Source of the DNA: Gaoshiqia sediminis
GTDB taxonomy: Bacteria > Bacteroidota > Bacteroidia > Bacteroidales > Prolixibacteraceae
Direction: 5' to 3'
NCBI RefSeq assembly: GCF_025907915.1
Contig: NZ_JAPAAF010000014.1
Span: forward strand, 1-64,000
DNA: 64,000 nucleotides
Shown here: positions 49,430 to 59,049 of the stretch, piece after piece
Layout of the letters: every line of letters begins with the position of its first letter
Position numbering within the stretch: position 1 is the stretch's first letter
Notes under the pieces: model-generated
Database searches by the model: none
The model's input: the letters and a program-made list of their open reading frames with translations, nothing else
Told to the model about the DNA's origin: nothing
Program-made: the position numbers and the translations under genes

Positions 49430-52400
49430 ATGAAACCAGACCTGCTTATGATTTTTAAGTTCAAGATAGTTATTGCCTGCATTTTCGTGCTGCTGAATAC
49501 CATCCCTTTTCAGGTTCGGGCAGCGAATGATGTTCAGTTTTTCAATCTGAATAACGAATATGAAATTTCGATCCGCGAAACCAACCAGGTATGCAGCGAT
49601 GATAATGGGTTTATTTGGATTTCATCCAAAATGGGCATTCTTCGTTATACCCAGGATGATATCCGGATTTATCAGTTGCCGTATGAAACTGCCGATATCA
49701 TTTCAGTTCGGTTAGTTTACAAAGATGCTGTTTTGTATGCGTTTACCAATAATGGCCAAATTTTTAAGTACGATGCCATTCAGGATATATTTGAATTAGA
49801 GATCAACATTGCCAAAGAACTTCGGAATCCGTATATCATAGTAACCAAGCTCTTGGTTGATGGTCAGGGGAGAATGTGGCTTTCTTCTTCGTTTGGGTTG
49901 TATTGTTACGACCCGGAAGCCGGACTGAAATCGCTGGCCCAGGCCGAAAGTATTCATTCTTTGGAATGGTTTGACGACCATACTTTCTTTTTTGCCATTA
50001 ACGGGCAGATCAGGCTATATAATACGCTTGATTTCTCATCAAGCGATTATTTTGTATTTCCCGAAGGTAAGGACTATTTTGTGTCTCATTTTCTATTCGA
50101 TAAAGAGTTAAATACACTTTGGGTAGGAACACGCGCGGATGGCCTTTTTTATTTAACGGACGAAAATGGAAGGATGAGCCTTTCCGGTGTTTCCGCGATA
50201 CCGAACCAACCCATACTGGCAATCGAAACTATTTCCGACTCAACCATGCTTATTGGCATTGATGGCCAGGGGCTGTGGGAAATCAACAAGCAGGGAACAC
50301 GGATCCTGAATGTTTTTAAGGAAGATCCGGATAATCCTAATTCGCTGAAGGGTAATGGTGTATATGACATTTACCGCGATCAAAATAATCGTGTCTGGGT
50401 TTGCACCTATAGTGGAGGAGCTTCTTATTTCGATCAGGCCAATCCGATCGTAACCAAGATCAATCATGTGGCCAATAATCCCAATTCGCTGGTCACAGAT
50501 GATGTAAACAGCATATTGGAAGACACGGACGGTAATCTCTGGTTTGCAACAAATAATGGCATCAGCTACTGGAATGTAGCCGCCAATCGCTGGAAATCGT
50601 TCTATCATAACAAACGGGAGCAGGCGCAGGTGTTTTTGTCGCTTTGCGAGGACGACCAGGGGAGAATATGGGCTGGCTCCTATTCATCAGGCGTTTATTT
50701 GCTCGACCGAAAAACCGGCAGAGAATTGGCCCATTACAGCCCGGATGCAACTAAAGGCGAATTTGGCTGTAACTTTATTTTTGATATTCATAAGGATACG
50801 CGGGGCGATATCTGGATTGGTGGTGTGAATGGTGACTTGATTTGTTATCAACCCAAGAAGAACAGGTTTAAATCTTTTCCCGATATGACTGTTTACGTAA
50901 TGGCGGATTATGGGCCGGATAAACTGTTGATCGGTACCACTTACGGTTTGTTGCTGTTTGATAAAAAGGACGGACAAACCCAAACCTTATTGGAAGGCTA
51001 TTTGGTCTATGATATTGTATTGAAGAATAATGTGGTTTGGCTATGCACCAGTGGGGACGGGGTTATTCGGTATGATCTTAAAAGCAAGCTAATACATCGA
51101 TATTCGGTCGATTCAGGATTGCCCTCGAATTTTGTCAACAGCATCGTGTTTTCGAACGGATACTTTTGGATCGGGACAGAGCAGGGCTTGAGCCGGTTAA
51201 ACGAGATGGATAATACGATACTGACCTTCACGTCGTTATCTGATTTGAGCAACGTTTCGTTTAATCAAAATTCCTACTATACGCTTCGAAATGGTAAGTT
51301 GATATGGGGAACCAATACGGGGGCTTTGGTTTTTGACCCCAATGAAATTCAGCCCAAGCAGGATGAAGGCCGGATCTTTTTTCAGGACCTGACGGTTTCC
51401 GGGCGATCGATTCGCGAATCGTCAAACATTAGGCTCAACAATCCATTGGATAGTCTCCAGGAATTGTCCCTTAAATATTACCAAAATACGGTCAGCCTTG
51501 AATTGATCCCCATTGGCGTTACCTCACCAGGCTCCAAATTTTCGTGGAAACTGGAAGGGCTCGACCAAGAGTGGAGCAAACCGGTCAACAACCGGATTTT
51601 GTCGTATTCCAATATTCCCAGTGGAACGTATTCGCTGCGGATCCGTATGGTTGACAGTTCTTTAACTACGGTTATTGATGAAAGGGCCATTACGCTGCAC
51701 ATGATTCCGCCAATTTGGGAGGAATGGTGGTTTAAGATGCTGGTTTTAGTTTTTATCGTTGGTCTGGGGGTTTTCTTGTTTTTCTATTATGTTGACCGGT
51801 TGAAAAAACAACATTCGGAGGAAAAAATCCGGTTTTTCGCCAATACCGCTCACGATATCAGGACCTCGCTAACGTTAATCAGCGGACCAATTGAGGAATT
51901 GCACAAAGAGCCGGGGCTCTCCAATAAGGGACTGCAATATTTACATTGGGCAACCGAACAAGCGCAACGTTTGTCAAAGGTGGTTACTCAACTGATGGAT
52001 TTTCAGAAAGTTGATATTGGGAAAGAAAAGCTGTCGTTGTCGATGGTCGATATCGTTAAGATCATCGAGAACCGGGTTATGATGTTTGAATCGTATGCCA
52101 ATAGTAAGAATGTTGAATTGCGGTTTACCACAAACTTTTCGAAATTTGTTACCGCCATGGATGAATCCATGATTGAGAAGGTGATTGACAACCTGATTTC
52201 CAACGCGATAAAATATTCTTATCCCAATATGCCGGTACTGGTTGACTTGCAATGCTTTTCAAATAAGTGGATTTTGGAAGTAAAAGACCAGGGAATCGGG
52301 ATCAGTAAAAAGGTGCAGCGGCAGTTGTTTCATGAATATTACCGGGGCGACAATGCCGTGAACTCGAAGATTGTTGGTTCCGGTATTGGGCTGCTGCTGG

Positions 52401-53359
52401 TGAAAAACTATGTGAATCTGCATGACGGCAAGGTCAGCTGTTTCAGCCAGCTAAATGTTGGTTCTACCTTTCAGGTTGTGATGCCGGTGAAACGGATTGA
52501 TGAGGCGGAAATGAAGCAAAAGTCCCCCGACGAAAAAGTCGTTCAGCCGTTGGTGCAGAAAAAGGATATGCATTCAGTTATGATGAACGGGTCTGATCCT
52601 GTTACCAATCACAAAATGAAGGTTTTGATTGTTGAAGACCATGATTATTTACGGGAGTTTTTACAATCGGCTATGGATCCGCAATTTCAAATTACCCTGG
52701 CCGAAGACGGGCAGCAGGCATGGGAACTAATCCAGAAGGAAACCCCGGACCTGGTGGTTTCTGATATTATGATGCCGAACATGGATGGCTTCGAATTATG
52801 CAGCAAACTAAAATCAACCTACGAAACGTCCCATATTCCGATTATTTTGCTGACGTCCTTATCCGGGAAGGCTCAGCAGATGAAGGGATTAGGGCTTGGT
52901 GCGGATGATTACCTGACAAAACCTTTCGATGTAACCTTGCTTCAGCAGCGGATCCGGACAATCATTCAGAACCGCGAGGTAATTCGTGAAAAGGCCCTGA
53001 AAATCATAAAAGTAAATGAGGATGAAACGATTTTGGACAATGAGTTGAATGACAAATTTTTGAAGAAGATGGTTGAGATTGTGCGGGAAAACCTGGCAAA
53101 TTCACAGTTCTCCAAAAACGATTTTGCTTCGGCCATGAATGTTAGTCCCTCGCTTTTGTATAAGAAGATTAAATCGTTGACCGATCAGTCGCCAACTGAC
53201 TTTATCAAATCGATCCGGTTGGATCATGCGCTGGAGTTGTTGCAGACGAAAAAATATTCCATCACCGAGGTTAGCGAACTCTGCGGGTTTGCAAGCGTTG
53301 GCTATTTTAGCACGGTCTTCCGGAAACACTACGGTAAATCGCCAACTCAGGTCAGTTAA
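49430..53359 (+). CDS. Hybrid two-component system sensor/regulator (HTCS)
   Basis: 1309 residues from the first ATG (49430); MIFKFKIV at 49448 is an alternative. One polypeptide holds a signal sequence, a periplasmic double beta-propeller built of two-component-propeller repeats (NGVYDIYRDQNNRVWVCT, DVNSILEDTDGNLWFAT), a Y_Y_Y domain (SWKLEGLDQEWSKP), a transmembrane helix (about 771-788), a histidine kinase with His808 in AHDIRTSLT, an ATPase domain (NLISNAIKYS, DQGIGIS, GSGIGLLLVKNYV), a receiver with Asp1112 in VVSDIMMPNMDGFE, and an AraC-type DNA-binding C-terminus. HTCS proteins bind breakdown oligosaccharides and activate their own locus. It is flanked by two operator sites and ends with a strong terminator. 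Confidence 0.96.
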   Translation: MKPDLLMIFKFKIVIACIFVLLNTIPFQVRAANDVQFFNLNNEYEISIRETNQVCSDDNGFIWISSKMGILRYTQDDIRIYQLPYETADIISVRLVYKDAVLYAFTNNGQIFKYDAIQDIFELEINIAKELRNPYIIVTKLLVDGQGRMWLSSSFGLYCYDPEAGLKSLAQAESIHSLEWFDDHTFFFAINGQIRLYNTLDFSSSDYFVFPEGKDYFVSHFLFDKELNTLWVGTRADGLFYLTDENGRMSLSGVSAIPNQPILAIETISDSTMLIGIDGQGLWEINKQGTRILNVFKEDPDNPNSLKGNGVYDIYRDQNNRVWVCTYSGGASYFDQANPIVTKINHVANNPNSLVTDDVNSILEDTDGNLWFATNNGISYWNVAANRWKSFYHNKREQAQVFLSLCEDDQGRIWAGSYSSGVYLLDRKTGRELAHYSPDATKGEFGCNFIFDIHKDTRGDIWIGGVNGDLICYQPKKNRFKSFPDMTVYVMADYGPDKLLIGTTYGLLLFDKKDGQTQTLLEGYLVYDIVLKNNVVWLCTSGDGVIRYDLKSKLIHRYSVDSGLPSNFVNSIVFSNGYFWIGTEQGLSRLNEMDNTILTFTSLSDLSNVSFNQNSYYTLRNGKLIWGTNTGALVFDPNEIQPKQDEGRIFFQDLTVSGRSIRESSNIRLNNPLDSLQELSLKYYQNTVSLELIPIGVTSPGSKFSWKLEGLDQEWSKPVNNRILSYSNIPSGTYSLRIRMVDSSLTTVIDERAITLHMIPPIWEEWWFKMLVLVFIVGLGVFLFFYYVDRLKKQHSEEKIRFFANTAHDIRTSLTLISGPIEELHKEPGLSNKGLQYLHWATEQAQRLSKVVTQLMDFQKVDIGKEKLSLSMVDIVKIIENRVMMFESYANSKNVELRFTTNFSKFVTAMDESMIEKVIDNLISNAIKYSYPNMPVLVDLQCFSNKWILEVKDQGIGISKKVQRQLFHEYYRGDNAVNSKIVGSGIGLLLVKNYVNLHDGKVSCFSQLNVGSTFQVVMPVKRIDEAEMKQKSPDEKVVQPLVQKKDMHSVMMNGSDPVTNHKMKVLIVEDHDYLREFLQSAMDPQFQITLAEDGQQAWELIQKETPDLVVSDIMMPNMDGFELCSKLKSTYETSHIPIILLTSLSGKAQQMKGLGLGADDYLTKPFDVTLLQQRIRTIIQNREVIREKALKIIKVNEDETILDNELNDKFLKKMVEIVRENLANSQFSKNDFASAMNVSPSLLYKKIKSLTDQSPTDFIKSIRLDHALELLQTKKYSITEVSELCGFASVGYFSTVFRKHYGKSPTQVS

Positions 53360-53557
53360 ATTTGGATTGGGAAAATGCGTTCCCGGAATATTTCTTATCC
53401 CCAAAAGACAAGTGTCATTACGTTGTCAGACATGGTCATTAAATGGTTAAAAGAACAACAAATGACAATCAACTGACTACGAATTACAATCGTTGGAGCT
53501 GGAAGAATCCCGGCAGGAAATGCAAACGGATATTCAATTTTAGAAAGCCAACCACAC

Positions 53558-53592
53558 CCGGTATCTGATTTTAAACAGGTGCCGGTTTTTTT
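53558..53592 (+). terminator. Rho-independent terminator downstream of the HTCS gene
   Basis: A 10-bp stem with two G-U pairs (CCGGTATCTG at 53558-53567 with CAGGTGCCGG at 53576-53585) is followed by seven T. It separates the HTCS transcript from the lipoprotein GH43 unit. Confidence 0.88.
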
Positions 53593-53757
53593 ATGCGTTA
53601 ATCTGTTGTGCCATCATTTCATTCAACGCGGCTTTTCGTGCTTTCTGAAACCGGTAATTGTGTTTGGCCCTTATTTTTTCAGGTAGATTTTTCCTCTCTT
53701 TTATTTGGGTGTATATCGCATTTAATCAGTGTATTATGTGCACTTCTTTAAATTGTG
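53593..53757. other. Spacer with a possible minus-strand ORF remnant
   Basis: On the minus strand an open frame ends at a TAA near 53597 and encodes a basic tail (EKIRAKHNYRFQKARKA, then LNEMMAQQINA). It looks protein-like but has no ATG/GTG/TTG start before an upstream stop. It may be the end of a lost gene. Nothing else was seen before operator D. Confidence 0.25.
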
Positions 53758-53820
53758 TCCCAAATTAAAAATCAAATATCCAAAATTAAAAGTCATCACC
53801 AATAGGTCGGTTTACATTTG
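53758..53820 (+). promoter_or_regulatory. Xylan-locus operator/promoter D
   Basis: Half-sites TCCCAAATTAAAAATC (53758-53773) and TCCAAAATTAAAAGTC (53779-53794) repeat with a 21-bp period; this is the clearest pair. TACATTTG (53813-53820), an exact TAnnTTTG -7 element, begins 19 bp after half-site 2. The GH43 start codon is 118 bp downstream. Confidence 0.75.
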
Positions 53821-53912
53821 ATTTGTGTGAATGTGAAAACCTCTTCCCTGTTGAATTGGCGTACCCTCACATAGAAAGTAATCTTGCTATTCACCTAAAC
53901 GATGAACATAGA

Positions 53913-55658
53913 ATGAAGAAAAAGTTCTCCATCTCAATTCTTAGTGGAGTTGTTCTTTTGTCGGTCTTAACCGTTCCTTTTCCATCCTGTAACATGGGAA
54001 CTAAAGCCGAATTGCCCAGTTTCGCTTCCGATAGCTTAGTCGCACATTTTGATTATTTTACCTACAAAGGCGATGACGATTTTTATAAGGAAAATCCTCT
54101 TCCGGGTGACGACTATTATTATAATCCGATCCTTCCGGGTTGGTATTCCGATCCAAGTGTTTGTACCGACGGGAAAAATTATTTCCTGGTGACTTCTACC
54201 TTTTCGTACTATCCGGGGGTGCCGATTTTTCACAGTACCGATATGCTTAACTGGAAACAGGTTGGCCATGTGCTCGACCGCCCCGAGCAATTACCGCTCG
54301 ACGGACAGCGAACCAGTGAAGGCATTTTTGCCCCTGCAATCAGTTACAACCCGCATAACCAAACCTGGTACATGATTACCACCAACATTCGCCGGGGCAA
54401 TTTCTTTGTGAAAACCAAAGATCCGTTCGGCTCGTGGTCCGATCCGGTTTGGTTACCTGAGGTTGGCGGCATCGACCCTTCTTTCTTTTTTGACGAGGAT
54501 GGAAAAGCCTACATTGTCAACAACGATGTGCCCGACGGCGGTTCCACTTACGAAGGTCATCGTGCCATTCGGGTGCGCGAGTTTGATGTTGAAACCGATA
54601 AAACGATTGGTGAGAGCATCATGCTGGTCAATGGCGGTGTCAATCTGGCCGACAAGCCGATATGGATTGAAGGACCTCACCTGTACAAAATCAATGGTAG
54701 TTATTACCTGATGTGTGCCGAAGGCGGAACTTCAGAGAACCATCGGGAAGTTATTTTTAAAGGAAATACTCCGATGGGAAAATTTCTGCCTTGGGATAAA
54801 AATCCGATTCTTACCCAGCTGCACCTCGATCCCAACCGTCCGCTCCCGGTTACCTGTGCAGGTCATGCCGATCTGATTCAGAAAGATAACGGGCAATGGT
54901 GGTCGGTTTTCCTGGCCTGTCGTCCGATTGACAATAAATTTGAAAACCTGGGCCGTGAAACCTTTATGCTACCTGTTCGCTGGAGCAAAGATGGATTTCC
55001 TTACATGACCAAAGGCGATGAATTAATTTCCGGAATCATCCAAATGGAGGGGGTGAAAAGAGAGTCTGGCACCACCTTCGGCAACTTTGAGAAGAACGAC
55101 GGTTTCGATACGCCTGAACTGGGGATGGAGTGGACAACCCTGCGCGGAGCTGCTACTGAACTCTATTCCTTGACCGAAAATCCAGGCTTCCTGACCCTGA
55201 GATGTGCCGATGTGGCATCGAACGAATTGAAGTCGCCGGCTTTTGTTGGCAGACGCTTGCAGCACCACAAATTTGAATGTACTACCAGCATGTACTTTAC
55301 GCCGCAAACAGCAGCTGAAATGGCCGGTGTGTTGCTGATGAAAGACGAGGGCCATCAGTATTTCATGGCGGTGGAAAAAGACGGAGACCAAGTGCAAATT
55401 AGCTTGAAAAAGATAAAAACAAATGTAGTTGAAACATTGGCTTCACAACCTCTGAAACCAACTGATGACTCAATAGACCTGAAGGTTACCTCTACGGGAA
55501 CCCATTTTAGTTTTTACTATGCTACCGGTGGCGGCAGTTGGAAATTGCTGGCCGAAGGAGTTGAAGCCTATTATCTCTCAACTGCCCAATCTTTTGGGTT
55601 TACCGGGACTACAATTGGTTTATACGCCTCCAATAAACTATATGAATTCAATAATTAA
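53913..55658 (+). CDS. GH43 lipoprotein (beta-xylosidase/arabinofuranosidase)
   Basis: 581 residues from MKKKFSISIL; an in-frame start 90 bp upstream was rejected because it buries the signal. The lipobox FPSC (Cys about 28) marks a lipoprotein, so it is probably membrane-anchored, unlike the soluble GH43 enzymes at 37294 and 39191. The propeller shows GWYSDPSVCTDG with the base, GGIDPSFFFDEDG, and PIWIEGPHLYKINGSYY with the acid Glu. The last blade (GHADLIQKDNGQWWSVF, LGRETFMLPVRW) and the C-terminal beta-sandwich follow. Domain order equals that of the 37294 enzyme. It is the first gene after operator D and leads into the SusCD genes. Confidence 0.93.
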   Translation: MKKKFSISILSGVVLLSVLTVPFPSCNMGTKAELPSFASDSLVAHFDYFTYKGDDDFYKENPLPGDDYYYNPILPGWYSDPSVCTDGKNYFLVTSTFSYYPGVPIFHSTDMLNWKQVGHVLDRPEQLPLDGQRTSEGIFAPAISYNPHNQTWYMITTNIRRGNFFVKTKDPFGSWSDPVWLPEVGGIDPSFFFDEDGKAYIVNNDVPDGGSTYEGHRAIRVREFDVETDKTIGESIMLVNGGVNLADKPIWIEGPHLYKINGSYYLMCAEGGTSENHREVIFKGNTPMGKFLPWDKNPILTQLHLDPNRPLPVTCAGHADLIQKDNGQWWSVFLACRPIDNKFENLGRETFMLPVRWSKDGFPYMTKGDELISGIIQMEGVKRESGTTFGNFEKNDGFDTPELGMEWTTLRGAATELYSLTENPGFLTLRCADVASNELKSPAFVGRRLQHHKFECTTSMYFTPQTAAEMAGVLLMKDEGHQYFMAVEKDGDQVQISLKKIKTNVVETLASQPLKPTDDSIDLKVTSTGTHFSFYYATGGGSWKLLAEGVEAYYLSTAQSFGFTGTTIGLYASNKLYEFNN

Positions 55659-55717
55659 TTAACCAGCTATTTGTAAATGATCTATGAAAATGTAATTATT
55701 AACCTCAAATCTATGAA

Positions 55718-55759
55718 CTTATGATTAAAAATCGGCTACGAAAAATGTCAGTATTTCAT
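55718..55759 (+). promoter_or_regulatory. Weak partial copy of the locus operator before susC
   Basis: A 16-mer ending ATTAAAAATC (55718-55733) matches the 3' part of half-site D, and TATTTCAT (55752-55759) sits at the same 19-bp offset. The upstream half-site position is poorly conserved and the -7 element is weak. It may be a low-affinity site or chance; susC could be read through from the GH43 gene. Confidence 0.25.
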
Positions 55760-55879
55760 TCTCCTCTTGTCAGGATCCTTACGGATTATGGAGGGGCTAG
55801 GTTCTTGATTGTCATTGATATGGGCAATTGCAATCCTTCAGGAATTTAGAACTTTTTATCAATTTAATTTGAGAACGTA

Positions 55880-58800
55880 ATGAAACAAACATCAAATTTC
55901 TTATCTCAATTAAAATCCTTACGGGTAAATGTAAGGGTTACCCTGCTGAAAAGCTTTGTGCTTTTGGGGGTCGTTTTAATTTCTCTGTCCGGCTTTGCTC
56001 AGGATGCCAAACTTTTAACAGGGACGGTATTGGATGAGCTGGATAATCCGGTTATTGGTGCTGCTGTAACCATTAAAGGTGTTACTGGTGTCGGTACTGC
56101 AACCGATTTTAACGGAGCCTTTTCGCTGAATGTTCCTGCTGGTAAACAGACGATTGTTATTTCATTTATCGGGATGGAAACCCAGGAAATAAATGTCGCC
56201 GGTAAGAACAATATTACTGTAACGCTGAAGGAGTCGAGTGTGGAATTGGGCGAAACCGTTATTGTTGGTTACGGCCAGCAGAAAAAGGAGAGTGTTGTGG
56301 GCGCCATCACGCAAACCACCGGTGAAGTGCTTGAGCGTGCGGCCGGTGTTTCCAACGTTGGCTCCGCGCTGACAGGGAATCTTCCGGGTGTAATCACAAT
56401 TGCCAGTTCGGGTTTGCCCGGCGAAGAAGATCCGATGATCCTGATCCGCTCGGCCAGTTCGTGGAACAATAGTGAACCGCTTGTATTGGTCGATGGGGTT
56501 GAGCGTCCGATGAGCAGTGTGGACGTCAGTTCCGTGCAGTCAATCTCTGTGTTGAAAGATGCATCTGCAACAGCCGTTTACGGTGTTAAAGGTGCCAATG
56601 GCGTCATTCTTATTACCACGAAACGTGGTAAAGAAGGTGCCGCACGAATTGATGTAACGGCAAATGCCACGGTTAAGGTGCCCTCAAAGTTGCCTAATAA
56701 GTTAGATTCTTACGATGCTTTAATGGCCCGTAATATTGCGATTGAACATGAGTTGGGGGTAGAACCGGACTCGTGGGGGTACATTATGCCACAAGATATT
56801 ATTAACAAATACCGTTATCCGGCCAACCTGGAAGAGTCGGAACGCTATCCAAACGTGGATTGGCAGGACGAGCTTTTTAAAGATTACGCCATGTCGTACA
56901 ATGCGAATATTAACGTTTCCGGAGGTACTAAGTTCGTGAAATATTTTACTTCGGCCGACTTTGCACATGAAGGCGACCTTTTCCGGGTTTTCGATAACGG
57001 CCGCGGTTATCAGTCGGGTTATGGGTTCAACCGGATAAACGTACGGAGTAACCTCGACTTCCAATTGACAAAATCGACTTTGTTTAAAGTAAACCTTTCA
57101 GGTTCGAGCGGCGCCAAAAAGAGTCCCTGGAACCAGACAAACTCATCGGATTGGGCCGTGGCCCAACAGTGGGCGGGTGCGTACAATATTGCGCCTGATG
57201 TATTTTTGCCTCAATACGCGGATGGCTCCTGGGGTTTTTATCCCATCATTTCGAATGTGACCAACTCGGCAGCCAACCTGGCACTTGCCGGTGTGATGAC
57301 CACCACCAACACGCGCATCAACACCGACTTCATTCTGGAGCAAAAGTTGGACTTTGTTACAAAAGGCTTAAATTTCAGAGGTACTATTTCCTGGGATAAT
57401 GCTTTTGTAGAATATAACCGAGGGGTTAACGACCTTTATAACGATGCTCAGCAAAAATGGATTGACCCGGCTACCGGCATGGCCACCTACAAGAAAGAAT
57501 TTGAGAACAACAACAAATTCGATTTCATGCAAGGCGTTCTGTGGAACATTGCCGGAGGTACCGTTCAAAACGGATCTACCTTGCGTAACCTGGATTATCA
57601 GTTACAGGTAAACTGGGCGCGTGATTTTGGCAAACATAGCATAACTGCTATGGGATTGTTCAGCCGTAAAGAGCAGGCAAGAGGAAGTATGATTCCTACA
57701 TTCCGCGAGGACTGGGCATTCCGTACTACCTATGATTATGCTTCCAAGTACTTTTTGGAATATAATGGCGCCTACAACGGATCTGAAAAGTTTGGTAAGG
57801 AATATCGGTTTGGTTTCTTCAATTCAGGAGCTGTGGGCTGGATGATTTCTGAAGAATCGTTTATGCAGTCCATTCGATTTCTGGATATGTTAAAAATCAG
57901 GGCTTCTTACGGTGAGATCGGTGATGACTATGGCGCGCGCTTCATGTATTTGACCCAATGGGCTTACGGCGGAAACTCTTCGCTTGATTTGAACCATGGC
58001 ACCAGCCCCTATACCTGGTACCGCGAATCTGCTGTAGGTAATCCCGATGCCAGATGGGAAACTGTGCGAAAGTTTAACCTTGGTGCCGACTATGCGTTCC
58101 TGGATGGTTTGTTTGCCGGTAGTGTGGAATACTTCCGTGATAAACGGGTCGACATCCTGGTGAGTGGTGGCGACCGTCCCGTACCGTCTTATTTTGGGGC
58201 CACGCCTCCTACGGCCAACCTGGGTAAGGTGCGCACCGAAGGGTATGAAATAGAGTTGCGTTTCAAAAAACAACTGTCAAGCCAATTACGCGTGTGGGCC
58301 GAAATGAGCTTGACCCATGCCAAAAACGAAATCCTGGAACGGGATGATCCGGCATTGTATTATGACTACCAAAAGAAAGCTGGTTATAGTATTAACCAAA
58401 CCACAGCTTATGTGGATGCCGGTTTCGTCAATACGTATGATGAGCTTTATGGAAGCCCGACGCATGCTACAAACGATGGGTATAAGGTGCCTGGCGATTA
58501 TTATATCATTGACTTCAATTCTGATGGCGTGGTTGACAGTGAGGACCGGGTTCCATATGGCTATTCTTCTGCCCCTCAAAACACCTATAATGCAACGTTG
58601 GGTTTTGAGTGGAAAGGTTGGAGTGCATTTGTACAATTCTATGGTGTGAATAATGTAACCCGCGAAGTCGTATTAAACAGTTTTGGCAGTAACCTGAACA
58701 CGGTTTACGATATGGGGACCTGGTGGTCGTTAGAAACCCCTGATGCCGATGTAACTGTGCCGCGCTGGTTATCTACTCCGAGCTATAACAGTGGTACTCA

Positions 58801-59038
58801 ATATTTATTTGATGGTTCTTATATCCGATTGAAAAATGCTGAAGTAGCCTATACTTTCGACAAGAACTGGGTGAAGACGATCGGACTTAGCGCCTTGAAG
58901 GTTTTCGTTAACGGGAACAACCTTTGGGTAAAATCAAAAATGCCGGATGACCGCGAGTCCAACTTTGCCGGTGGCGGTAGCCAGGGTGCTTATCCTACAA
59001 TGAGACGTTACAACTTAGGTGTCAGATTTACATTTTAA
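55880..59038 (+). CDS. SusC/RagA-type TonB-dependent transporter
   Basis: 1052 residues. A long N-terminal signal ends at SGFAQ. Residues 45-115 are the carboxypeptidase-regulatory-like domain (LTGTVLDELDNPVIGAAVTIKG), followed by the TonB box/plug (ELGETVIVGYGQQKKESVVGAI, VLVDGVERPMSSVD, KDASATAVYGVKGANGVILITTKRGK) and a 22-strand barrel ending in a terminal Phe (NLGVRFTF). It imports xylo-oligosaccharides through the outer membrane, energised by TonB, with the SusD partner encoded 11 bp downstream as a lid. Confidence 0.96.
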   Translation: MKQTSNFLSQLKSLRVNVRVTLLKSFVLLGVVLISLSGFAQDAKLLTGTVLDELDNPVIGAAVTIKGVTGVGTATDFNGAFSLNVPAGKQTIVISFIGMETQEINVAGKNNITVTLKESSVELGETVIVGYGQQKKESVVGAITQTTGEVLERAAGVSNVGSALTGNLPGVITIASSGLPGEEDPMILIRSASSWNNSEPLVLVDGVERPMSSVDVSSVQSISVLKDASATAVYGVKGANGVILITTKRGKEGAARIDVTANATVKVPSKLPNKLDSYDALMARNIAIEHELGVEPDSWGYIMPQDIINKYRYPANLEESERYPNVDWQDELFKDYAMSYNANINVSGGTKFVKYFTSADFAHEGDLFRVFDNGRGYQSGYGFNRINVRSNLDFQLTKSTLFKVNLSGSSGAKKSPWNQTNSSDWAVAQQWAGAYNIAPDVFLPQYADGSWGFYPIISNVTNSAANLALAGVMTTTNTRINTDFILEQKLDFVTKGLNFRGTISWDNAFVEYNRGVNDLYNDAQQKWIDPATGMATYKKEFENNNKFDFMQGVLWNIAGGTVQNGSTLRNLDYQLQVNWARDFGKHSITAMGLFSRKEQARGSMIPTFREDWAFRTTYDYASKYFLEYNGAYNGSEKFGKEYRFGFFNSGAVGWMISEESFMQSIRFLDMLKIRASYGEIGDDYGARFMYLTQWAYGGNSSLDLNHGTSPYTWYRESAVGNPDARWETVRKFNLGADYAFLDGLFAGSVEYFRDKRVDILVSGGDRPVPSYFGATPPTANLGKVRTEGYEIELRFKKQLSSQLRVWAEMSLTHAKNEILERDDPALYYDYQKKAGYSINQTTAYVDAGFVNTYDELYGSPTHATNDGYKVPGDYYIIDFNSDGVVDSEDRVPYGYSSAPQNTYNATLGFEWKGWSAFVQFYGVNNVTREVVLNSFGSNLNTVYDMGTWWSLETPDADVTVPRWLSTPSYNSGTQYLFDGSYIRLKNAEVAYTFDKNWVKTIGLSALKVFVNGNNLWVKSKMPDDRESNFAGGGSQGAYPTMRRYNLGVRFTF

Positions 59039-59049
59039 CATTGAAAACT

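Noticed and set aside
53593-53757. Small basic minus-strand peptide frame as a real gene
   Set aside because: It lacks any usual start codon before an upstream stop; it is listed only as a possible remnant.
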